A DNA stretch of 64,000 bases, taken from positions 29,608-93,607 of the forward strand of contig JAIYDS010000090.1 of NCBI GenBank assembly GCA_027487385.1. Reading direction: 5' to 3'. The DNA comes from Acetobacteraceae bacterium. GTDB taxonomy: Bacteria > Pseudomonadota > Alphaproteobacteria > Acetobacterales > Acetobacteraceae. Below, piece after piece: positions 37,436 to 45,447 of this stretch; the first letter of the stretch is position 1, and every line of letters starts with the position of its first letter. The position numbers and the translations under genes are program-made. The notes beneath the pieces were generated by a model. The model saw only the letters and a list, made by a program, of their open reading frames with translations. It was not told where the DNA came from and searched no databases.

Positions 37436-38210
37436 TGAGACGCGCGCCCGCGTTGAGCAGCACTGGGGAACGCTGGCCGACAGCCTCCGTGATGTCTTGC
37501 CGCGCGCAAAGAATCCGCATTTTTCAGGCGCTTCGGCCGTGCGAGAGTTCAAGGGAGTTTTGATCTGTTCCAACAACGTTCGCGCTTCCCGACAACGTGG
37601 GGGCGACATGCCTGTCGTGCCGCTAGTCGTAGGTATCGATGATTCGCCTCGCTATTGCGTTGGATACGCGGAGGAATGGGAGGACCGCAGCGGAGCGCGG
37701 CCGCTGCGCTTCAAGGCAGCGAACCTCACTTTCTTCACGATTGCCAGTCCCGACGAAAGACCGATTCAGCTGTTCCGTGCTGAGTGGCCGGGCGTTCGAG
37801 AGTGGACACGCGAAGCCGTTGGCTTTCAATCACCAGGCGCAGCGCATCCGCACTGGCAGTTTGATGCCCTTGAGCACTACCTTTCAGAGGAACAACGCCG
37901 TTTGCGTGTCCGTCGCGCTCTGGACGTCTTGGAGCGCCCGAGTGAGGATGCCGAGGAATTCGGTCCAGATGTGCTGGACACCGCCGCTGAGCTCGTAGCG
38001 CAAGACGAAGCTGTCGACATCTCTTGGGCGGCTGTGCACTTTGCGGCCGGCGCTCGGTGGCCAGAGCGGCCCTGGGACGGATCGCATAATGTCATGGCTC
38101 CGCACGTTTCTTCGCCCAGTGGCCTAGCGAACATTCGAAACTGGGCGCTGTCCACGGTGCTTTATGTTCGCGAAGAACTTCTCAAGGCATGTAGTAGCTG
38201 CAGGATCTAG
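37422..38210 (+). CDS. Uncharacterised protein translationally coupled to the DNA methyltransferase
   Basis: GTG start overlaps MTase stop by 14 nt; no family recognised. Confidence 0.6.
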   Translation: MQPLDETRARVEQHWGTLADSLRDVLPRAKNPHFSGASAVREFKGVLICSNNVRASRQRGGDMPVVPLVVGIDDSPRYCVGYAEEWEDRSGARPLRFKAANLTFFTIASPDERPIQLFRAEWPGVREWTREAVGFQSPGAAHPHWQFDALEHYLSEEQRRLRVRRALDVLERPSEDAEEFGPDVLDTAAELVAQDEAVDISWAAVHFAAGARWPERPWDGSHNVMAPHVSSPSGLANIRNWALSTVLYVREELLKACSSCRI

Positions 38211-38217
38211 GTCCCAG

Positions 38218-39669
38218 TTACGACAGCCGGGAAGCCACGGCACGAAACGCTGCGACCGCAACTTCTAGATCATCGGCTATGCTGGCCGCGATCTCGGCGG
38301 GTGGCGGAAGGCTGGCGGGGTCGGTGGCTCCGTCCTCGCGCAGCCAGGACAGGTTCAGGTCCAGCTTGTCGCGCGCGGCCAGCTCGCCGTAGCTGAAGCG
38401 CTTGAAGCGCTCAGTCTCGTGCCGCTTCGCGCGGTCGGAGAGCTTCGCCAGGCTGACGAACTCCGCCATGTCGGCGCTGCGCAGCGGGCGTTCCTTCAAG
38501 GTGAAGCGCTTGTTGGTGCGGAGGTCGTAGACCCACAGCGCGTCCGTCCACGGCTCCTTGCGGCGAGGGCGCGCCTCGAAGAACAGCACGTTCGCCTTCA
38601 CGCCCTGGCGATAGAAGATGCCGGTCGGCAGGCGCAGCAGGGTGTGGCACTCGAACTCGTCGAGCAGGCGGCGGCGGATCTTCTCGCCGGCGCCGCCCTC
38701 GAACAGCACGTTGTCGGGCAGCACCACGGCGGCGACGCCGCCCGGCGCCAGCACGGTCATGATGTGCTGGACGAAGTTGAGCTGCTTGTTGCCGGTGGTG
38801 ACGTTGAAGTCGGGGCGCTGGTAGTCCTCGCGCTCCGTCTCCGCCTCGCCGTCGCCGGTGAAGACCTGGATGGACTGGCGCCGGCCGAAGGGCGGGTTGG
38901 TGAGGATCACGTCCCAGCGTCGGCCCGGATCGGCCAGCAGCGCGTCGGCGCGGTGGATCGGCGTTACATCGGCGCGGCCGAGGCCGTGCAGGTAGAGATT
39001 CATGGCGGCGAGCCGTGCGACGCCGGCCACGATGTCGTAGCCGGTGAAGCCTTCTTCGCGCATGCGCCGCCCCGTCTCGCGGTCGCGCGCCTCGGGCTTC
39101 TGGCGCATGTGCTCGAAGGCGGCGAGGAGGAAGCCAGCGGTGCCGCAGGCGGGGTCGCAGATGGTCTGGCCGGGCCTGGGGTCCACCACCTCGACGCAGG
39201 CCTGGATGACAGGGCGCGGGGTGAAATACTGGCCGGCGCCGGACTTGGTGTCGGAGGCGGTGCGCTCCAGCAGGCTTTCGTAGATCGCGCCCTTCACGTC
39301 CACGCCGAAGCCCGACCAGCTCTCCGCGCCGATCATGCGCACCAGGCGGTGCAGATGGGCCGGTTCCTCGATGGTGTTGCGGGCGCGGGTGTAGATGGTG
39401 CCGACGAGGCCGGGCTGGCCCGCGAGCGTCTCCAGCATGCGAGCGTAGTGCTGCGCGAGCTCGCGGCCGGAGAGCGCGGCGAGGCGCGCCCAGCGGCAGT
39501 CCTCCGGCAGCAGGGAGGGCAGGCCGTCCTCCTCCCGCTCCGCGTCGAGCTTGAGGAAGAGCAGGTAGGTGACCTGCTCCACATAGTCGCCGGAGCCGAC
39601 GCCGGCGTTGTTCATGACATGGGCGAGGTTCCAGACCTTCGCGGTCAGGACGTTCTCGGTCTCGCTCAT
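38218..39669 (-). CDS. hsdM: Type I restriction-modification methyltransferase subunit
   Basis: GAGQYFTPRPVIQACVEVVDP, ICDPACGTAGFLLAAFEHM, DVILTNPPFGRR. Confidence 0.93.
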   Translation of the reverse strand: MSETENVLTAKVWNLAHVMNNAGVGSGDYVEQVTYLLFLKLDAEREEDGLPSLLPEDCRWARLAALSGRELAQHYARMLETLAGQPGLVGTIYTRARNTIEEPAHLHRLVRMIGAESWSGFGVDVKGAIYESLLERTASDTKSGAGQYFTPRPVIQACVEVVDPRPGQTICDPACGTAGFLLAAFEHMRQKPEARDRETGRRMREEGFTGYDIVAGVARLAAMNLYLHGLGRADVTPIHRADALLADPGRRWDVILTNPPFGRRQSIQVFTGDGEAETEREDYQRPDFNVTTGNKQLNFVQHIMTVLAPGGVAAVVLPDNVLFEGGAGEKIRRRLLDEFECHTLLRLPTGIFYRQGVKANVLFFEARPRRKEPWTDALWVYDLRTNKRFTLKERPLRSADMAEFVSLAKLSDRAKRHETERFKRFSYGELAARDKLDLNLSWLREDGATDPASLPPPAEIAASIADDLEVAVAAFRAVASRLS

Positions 39670-40688
39670 GCGGGTGTCTCGATCAGGTCGGGCTGCGTGG
39701 CGCTGCGGCGCGCGCGGGGGCGGCGAGCCGCGGCCGGCACGGCGCGGAGACGCGCGAGCAGGGCGGCGGCGGGCTCGTCGGCCGGGTCCTGCGGGACGAG
39801 GCGGCCGGTGAAGGCGGCGTGGAGGATGGATTGGCGCAGTTGGTCCGCGAAGGCGTCAGGCGGGAGAGCAGTGGCCTCCGCCTGTGCTTCGCGAACCGCA
39901 GCGATGATGGCGGCCAACTCGCTGCGCGGCGGGAGCGGCACGGGGCACGCCCGGATCGACGATCCCGCTATGCCCTTCTGGCCCGCAGTCGTCCGGATGT
40001 TCCGAGCGATGTAAGCGCGGCTTGGCCCTGCGTTGAGCGCGATCTCCAGATACTCACCGAGGTCGGCGAAACCGGGAAGCGGCCGGGCGCACATCACCTT
40101 GTCGGGGAACAGTGTTGGCTCCTCGAAGCGCACCATCCCGCAGACACCGACATACTGCTCCGAGCCGGAATAGCGCGTGAACAGCAGATCGTGGCGCTGC
40201 GTCGTTGCGCCAGCCAGGTTTTCTCCTGGCAGGGGGCGGTAGAAGCGATGCTCTCGTTGATCCACCTTGAGCGGGCGCACCGCGGAGATGCGGAGAATGC
40301 GAAGGTCCGTGGTGTCACCATCAGGCGCGCGGGCGAGGCCATTGCCCAGGAAATTGGTCACCTGATCGACCGATGCCCAGCGCCATCCTGGCGGGAGGTC
40401 GGGTTCGTTCGACAAGTCGGGTGGCAGCAGGGACCGCCCGCGCCTGCCGATGCTATCGCCACGTGCCTCCATGATCTGCGCCAGCAGATCGTCGGCTGTC
40501 TCATTTGTCGGGTTTGCGGCGCGCCAGTCGGCAGTGAGGGCGCCAGTGCTGGCGGCGTGGAGGAGGCTGGCGCGGAACTGCGTCAGGCCCTCGCGCGCCC
40601 GCGCCAGCGCGGCTTCGCCGGCCTCCACCTCCTCGAACAGCGCGTTCACCGCGGCGACGATGCGGGTCTGCTCTGCTCGTGGTGGCAC
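39666..40688 (-). CDS. hsdS: Type I R-M specificity subunit, truncated (single TRD)
   Basis: Central conserved region PPRAEQTRIVAAVNALFEEVEAGEAALARAREGLTQFRASLLHAASTGALT, one TRD, then C-terminal conserved region; no N-terminal TRD upstream; GTG start candidate. Confidence 0.75.
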   Translation of the reverse strand: MPPRAEQTRIVAAVNALFEEVEAGEAALARAREGLTQFRASLLHAASTGALTADWRAANPTNETADDLLAQIMEARGDSIGRRGRSLLPPDLSNEPDLPPGWRWASVDQVTNFLGNGLARAPDGDTTDLRILRISAVRPLKVDQREHRFYRPLPGENLAGATTQRHDLLFTRYSGSEQYVGVCGMVRFEEPTLFPDKVMCARPLPGFADLGEYLEIALNAGPSRAYIARNIRTTAGQKGIAGSSIRACPVPLPPRSELAAIIAAVREAQAEATALPPDAFADQLRQSILHAAFTGRLVPQDPADEPAAALLARLRAVPAAARRPRARRSATQPDLIETPA

Positions 40689-43399
40689 GACGACAGGCGC
40701 ACGGTGCCGCCGCGGGACGAGAAGTCCGAGGCCTCGCGCAGATCGGCCAGCGTAAGTTCCACGTTGCTCGCCACCCAGTCCTTCATCAGCCGCAGCCACT
40801 CCATCTGCGCCTCGGTGTAGTCGCGCCCTGCCTTCTTCTCGCGGCCGAGCCACAGCTCGAAATTGCGGTTCACGTCCGGCGCAAAGGGGGCCAGCACCGC
40901 GCGAGCGCCGATGGCGTAGCGCACCAGCCCCACCAGGTCGGTCAGCAGCCCCGCCGGCGCGCGGGTCTGACCCGCATGCAGGCGCCGGTAGCACGCCCAT
41001 ACCGCCTTGTCGTCCAGCAGCCAGGGCGGGCGCGCCATGGCCGCGCGCAGCTCCTGCAGCCTGGCGTAGGTCAGGCGGCGCTGGGCATGCGGCCGGGCGT
41101 AGAGGATGGCGAGCGCGGCGAGCCGGTCGGCTTCCTCCGCTAGGAAGCGGCCGAAGCGCTCGGTGATCTCGGTCGCGCGGTTCAGGTCGAAATCGGCGGA
41201 GAGCACGGCGTCGGCCGTCAGCTCGTCCACAATGATTTCGGTCTGGCGCTGCGCCTCCAGGATGGCGCGGCGCAGGGCGGGGTTGGCGGCGAGCGGCCGG
41301 CAGGCCTCGGCGCGCAGAGCCTCGGCGGCGGCGTCCCAGGCGGCTTCGTCGTTCGGCGCCGCTGCCCCGGCCTCCCGCGCGCGGGCCTCGATGCGGATGG
41401 GGTCGGCGGCGTCCACCAGGGCGCGGGCGAGGTCGGTCAGCGTCGCCCCGCCGGAAGCCTGGGACAGCTCGGCGCGGGCCGGGTCGGGCAGGCGGCGTTC
41501 CAGGCGGGCCAGGCGGCCGGCGAGGGTAGCGCAGGTGTCTTCGTCGGTGTGGCCGAAGGCGACGCGCTCCAGGAGGGCTTCCAGGCTGAGGGTGCGGTCG
41601 CGCTCCAGCGGCTCGGTCGGCGTCTTCACGCTCTCCGTCACGCCGACCGCGTCCACGATGATGAAGCGGTCCTTCCGCTCCGCGGAGGGCGTGGCGCGCT
41701 GCAGGTCGGTGGGCAGGATGGTGCGGGCGCCGCGGCCGCGCATCTGCTCGAAATACTGGGCGCTGCGCACGTCGCGCAGGAAGATTACGACCTCGAGCGG
41801 TTTGACGTCCGTGCCGGTGGCGACCATGTCCACGGTGGTGGCGATGCGGAACAGGTGGTCGGTCCGGAAATCCTGGATCAGCTCCTGCCCGCTACGGCCG
41901 GTGGCGCGGTAGGTGATCTTCTGGGCGAAGCGGGCGTCGCCGCCGAAGACCTCGCGGGCGATCTCGGTCACCGTCTCGGCGTGGCTGTCGGACTGGCAGA
42001 AGATGAGGGTCTTCGGCACCTCCTGCCGGCCGGGGAAGAGCTGGGTCGGCAGGGCGTCTCGATAGGCCTGCAGCACGGTGCGGATCTGGTTCGGCACCTC
42101 CACGGCGCGGTTCAGCTGGCCGGGGGTGTAGGGCATGTCCTCGTCCAGCGCGGCGAGGCGACGGCGGCGCGTCTCCCTGTCGCGGTGGGGGACGGTGAAG
42201 CCGGCGGGGATGGTGCCGCCGCGCTCGCCGACCTCGGTGCGGACGCGCCAGACCTCGAAATCCACGTTCACGCCGTCGGCAACGGAGCGCTCGAAGGGAT
42301 ACTGGCTGACCAGGTTCTGCTGGAAGAAGCCCAAGGTGTGGCGGCCGGGCGTGGCGGTGAGGCCGACGAGGAAGGCGTCGAAGTATTCCAGCACCTGGCG
42401 CCAGTTGCCGTAGATGGAGCGATGGCACTCATCCACGATGATGAGGTCGAAGGTCTCGGGCGGGATGGCGGGGTTGTAGGTGACGGGGCGCTCCGCGTCG
42501 TCGGCGGCGCGCTCGAAGCCCCCGCGCTCGTCGTCCTCGTCGTCGAAGGGCTGGCCGCGCAGGACCGAGTAGAGGCGCTGGACGGTGGAGATGACGACGC
42601 TGGCCGAGGGGTCGATGGTGCTGCCCTGAAGGTGCTGGACCGTGAACTCCTCGCGGAAGAGCAGGCCGGCGCCGCCGGGGGCGAAGGCGTCGAACTCGCG
42701 CTTGGCCTGGGTGCCAAGGTTGGCGCGGTCCACCAGGAACAGCACCCGGCCCATGCGGACGGGCGGCGAGAGCAGGCGGTGGGTGAGCGCGCAGGCCGTG
42801 TAGGTCTTGCCGGCGCCGGTCGCCATGGAGACGAGGGCGCGCGGCTTGCCCTGTGCGAGGGAGGCTTCGACGCCGGCAATGGCCTCGGCCTGGCAGGGGC
42901 GCAGCCGGGTCGGGTCGAGCGGCGGCAGGGTGGCAAGGCGGGCGCGCAGGCTGCTGCCGGCTGCCAGCATGGCGCGCAGCGTGTCGGGCCGGTGGGGGGC
43001 GAAGAGGCGGCGCGGGCGGGCGAGCGGGTCGCGGGCGTCCTGGAACAGGGTCTCGGCGCCGGAGGAGACGTAGACGAAGGGCAGCGGGTCGGCCCAGGCG
43101 GGATACCTGGCTGGCGCGGCGCGCGTGTAATCGTCGCCCTGGCGCACGACGCCCGACAGGGTTGTGCCTTCGGGCTTCGCCTCCAGCACGCCGCAGGCGC
43201 GGCCATCGAGGAAGAGCAGGTAGTCGGCGGGGCCTGTGGCGGTCGGGGTCTCGCGCACGGCGATGCCGGGGCCGGCGTGCAGGTTCACTTCGGCGCGGTC
43301 CTGGACGATCCAGCCCGCGGCCGCGAGGCCGGCATCGATGATCTGTCGCGCCCGTGCCTCTGGGGCTGCTTCGCGGCGCCCGCGCTCCTGGCCATCCAT
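40646..43399 (-). CDS. hsdR: Type I restriction endonuclease subunit, altered C-terminus
   Basis: VLEAKPEG nuclease-like motif, MATGAGKTYTACAL, IIVDECHRSIYGNW, GLTATPGRHT, RGRGART. Confidence 0.9.
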   Translation of the reverse strand: MDGQERGRREAAPEARARQIIDAGLAAAGWIVQDRAEVNLHAGPGIAVRETPTATGPADYLLFLDGRACGVLEAKPEGTTLSGVVRQGDDYTRAAPARYPAWADPLPFVYVSSGAETLFQDARDPLARPRRLFAPHRPDTLRAMLAAGSSLRARLATLPPLDPTRLRPCQAEAIAGVEASLAQGKPRALVSMATGAGKTYTACALTHRLLSPPVRMGRVLFLVDRANLGTQAKREFDAFAPGGAGLLFREEFTVQHLQGSTIDPSASVVISTVQRLYSVLRGQPFDDEDDERGGFERAADDAERPVTYNPAIPPETFDLIIVDECHRSIYGNWRQVLEYFDAFLVGLTATPGRHTLGFFQQNLVSQYPFERSVADGVNVDFEVWRVRTEVGERGGTIPAGFTVPHRDRETRRRRLAALDEDMPYTPGQLNRAVEVPNQIRTVLQAYRDALPTQLFPGRQEVPKTLIFCQSDSHAETVTEIAREVFGGDARFAQKITYRATGRSGQELIQDFRTDHLFRIATTVDMVATGTDVKPLEVVIFLRDVRSAQYFEQMRGRGARTILPTDLQRATPSAERKDRFIIVDAVGVTESVKTPTEPLERDRTLSLEALLERVAFGHTDEDTCATLAGRLARLERRLPDPARAELSQASGGATLTDLARALVDAADPIRIEARAREAGAAAPNDEAAWDAAAEALRAEACRPLAANPALRRAILEAQRQTEIIVDELTADAVLSADFDLNRATEITERFGRFLAEEADRLAALAILYARPHAQRRLTYARLQELRAAMARPPWLLDDKAVWACYRRLHAGQTRAPAGLLTDLVGLVRYAIGARAVLAPFAPDVNRNFELWLGREKKAGRDYTEAQMEWLRLMKDWVASNVELTLADLREASDFSSRGGTVRLSSCHHEQSRPASSPR

Positions 43400-43804
43400 A
43401 CCGGAAGGGTAACACAGGATCGGGAGATTCGAGGGGCTTGGGCCTGAGGCGTGCTGGATTCAGACGTCCGAGGCGTTCGCCCGGGCGAAGCAGTTGCTGA
43501 ATGTTGAAGCCCCGAGCCACCAAAACGAGTAGGCGGAACAAAGGGTTGAAGCTTGTAGACTGGATCGGGCAAGTCCCAAGGTTGGGAGAGAAAAGCCCGG
43601 AGAGAGACGCGCGCCGGGGCTCGGCCCCGCACTCGAAGTCTCAAGGTGTAGGCTGAAAACGTGGCAAAAGGCCGCGCTTCTGCGAGGCGTCGTCAACACG
43701 GAGACTGTGTTCTGGAAGACCGACTGGAGCAGCGGTGGAGACCGGAATCCAACCTGCTCTGGTGTTCGTGAGACGCGTCTCGCGGACGGAAACGGCTCTG
43801 CTGC

Positions 43805-44524
43805 TCAGTCTTCGGCAGAACGATTTACGAAAGCCCGCAACGCCGCAGTGTCACCTATCCTGGCCTGGTTGCCATTCACTTCGACCCCCAGTTCCCGGAT
43901 CCGCGCGATGGCGCGCGAGAAGGTCGCGGGTTTCATCCCCAGCTGTTTGGCGATGAGGCTCTTTTCATGCGGCAGGCTGACGGTGACAGCGCCCGCCTTC
44001 CCGGCACCCAGGCCAAGCAGGAACTCCGCCACGCGCTGGTCCGCCGAAAGCAGCTTCATCCTCTCGATCTGGTCCACCAGCACCTTCAGATGCCGGGACA
44101 TCGAGGCCATCATGGCAAAGGCGATTTCCGGGCGCTCGGCGACCTTGCGGCGCAAGGCCTCGCTTTCGATCGACATGACGCGGGAAGGCACGATCGCCTC
44201 CGCCGCCACGGGGTAGCGACCTCCCAGGAACATCGCCGCTTCGGCGAAGCTCTCGCCCGCGCCGTAAATATGCACGACGGCCTCATCGCCACCTGGGTTG
44301 ATACGGCTCAGCTTGATCTGCCCACCGAGAACCAGAAACAGCGCACGCGCGGGGTCACCTTGCTGAAAGAGCAAATGGCCCCGCTCCAGCGAGCGGACGC
44401 CGCGCGGGTCGAGCAGGGCCGCCAAATCGGCATCCGGCAGGTCTCGAAGGATGGCGCTCCTTTTCAGGGTGGCCCAATCATCTGGCGTCAGCACCGGGCG
44501 TGAATCACAGGCTTGTCCCGTCAA
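43805..44524 (-). CDS. Crp/Fnr family regulator
   Basis: Cyclic-nucleotide-binding fold LLFQQGDPARALFLVLGGQIKL and HTH SLIAKQLGMKPATFSRAIARI. Confidence 0.9.
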   Translation of the reverse strand: MTGQACDSRPVLTPDDWATLKRSAILRDLPDADLAALLDPRGVRSLERGHLLFQQGDPARALFLVLGGQIKLSRINPGGDEAVVHIYGAGESFAEAAMFLGGRYPVAAEAIVPSRVMSIESEALRRKVAERPEIAFAMMASMSRHLKVLVDQIERMKLLSADQRVAEFLLGLGAGKAGAVTVSLPHEKSLIAKQLGMKPATFSRAIARIRELGVEVNGNQARIGDTAALRAFVNRSAED

Positions 44525-45203
44525 TGGTGGCGCAAGGCTGGGCCAGTTTGCGCAGCGCGTCTACGTCCCGAAGCAGGACGGAAGGACCTTGCACGACAAC
44601 ATGATAGGCGCCGAGGGCCGCGAACGAGCGTGAGAGAACCTCCGGCGCCATGCCAAGCCGAGCAGCCAGCACTTTCTTGTCGAAGGGCAGGTCAAACCGG
44701 CCGCGTGAGCCATTTGCCGCGTCATGCGTCAGCAGCCAATTCGCCAGGCGCTCCAGGCCCGATCGCAACTTCTGATTTTTCAACTCCTTGACGACGCCGC
44801 GATAGGCCTCGGCCAGGTTTGCGGCGACCGACCGGGCAAAGCCGGCATCGGCCATGAACGCGCTTCGCACCGCGTCGGCCGGCACCATCAGAATCCGTGA
44901 GGCCACCAGCGCCCGGGCTGACTGCAGATAAGGGCGGTCGAACAGCACGGCGGCCAGGATGAAGGTCTCCCCCGGGCCGGACAGGCCCAAGGTGGTCTCG
45001 CGGTCTCGGTGGCCGGAGAACAACTCGACCGTGCCTTCGACGATGATATGGAGGAAATCCGCAGGTTCTCCGGTATGGATCAACTCCACATGCGCCGGGA
45101 AGCGCTGCAGGAAGGCGCCGCGCAGCATGGCCTCGACCTGGCCCGGATCGACGTTCTGGAAGAAGGGGATGGCGCGCATCTCCTCCAGGTCCTGATGTCG
45201 CAT
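44505..45203 (-). CDS. Crp/Fnr family regulator
   Basis: IHTGEPADFLHIIVEGTVELFSG, DKKVLAARLGMAPEVLSRSFAAL. Confidence 0.9.
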   Translation of the reverse strand: MRHQDLEEMRAIPFFQNVDPGQVEAMLRGAFLQRFPAHVELIHTGEPADFLHIIVEGTVELFSGHRDRETTLGLSGPGETFILAAVLFDRPYLQSARALVASRILMVPADAVRSAFMADAGFARSVAANLAEAYRGVVKELKNQKLRSGLERLANWLLTHDAANGSRGRFDLPFDKKVLAARLGMAPEVLSRSFAALGAYHVVVQGPSVLLRDVDALRKLAQPCATIDGTSL

Positions 45204-45249
45204 GGCTCACCTCCTCCCTGGCATCTTACCCGGGGTTGCAAAGGCTTGC

Positions 45250-45263
45250 TTGACTATTGTCAA
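45250..45263. promoter_or_regulatory. FNR/DNR-like box TTGAC-TATT-GTCAA
   Basis: Perfect palindrome in intergenic region between crp-like gene and narK. Confidence 0.65.
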
Positions 45264-45362
45264 GCGCGACACCGACGTTCGTCGGATTGTTGTTGATCCG
45301 CAGACGGGCGCTTCCTGCCTAGTGTTCGGGCTGTGCTTGAATCGCGCGCCTCACGCTCCGGC

Positions 45363-45376
45363 TTGACGCAAATCAA
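45363..45376. promoter_or_regulatory. FNR/DNR-like box TTGAC-GCAA-ATCAA
   Basis: Close to TTGAT-N4-ATCAA consensus, 72 bp before narK ATG. Confidence 0.65.
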
Positions 45377-45447
45377 ACCTGAAACAGCCCCCCGCGATTT
45401 CAGTGGCCCCACCAGAAACCGCGCGTCGTGAGGAAGGGGGCATCAGA

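Noticed and set aside
41549-43447. 632-aa plus-strand ORF opposite hsdR
   Set aside because: Antisense shadow; hsdR has helicase and ATPase motifs on the minus strand.
43719-43760. Possible tRNA 3' end (tggagcagcggtggagaccggaatccaacc, reverse complement) as an integration site
   Set aside because: T-loop would read TTGGATT instead of TTCRANY and no cloverleaf could be built; kept only as a repeat.
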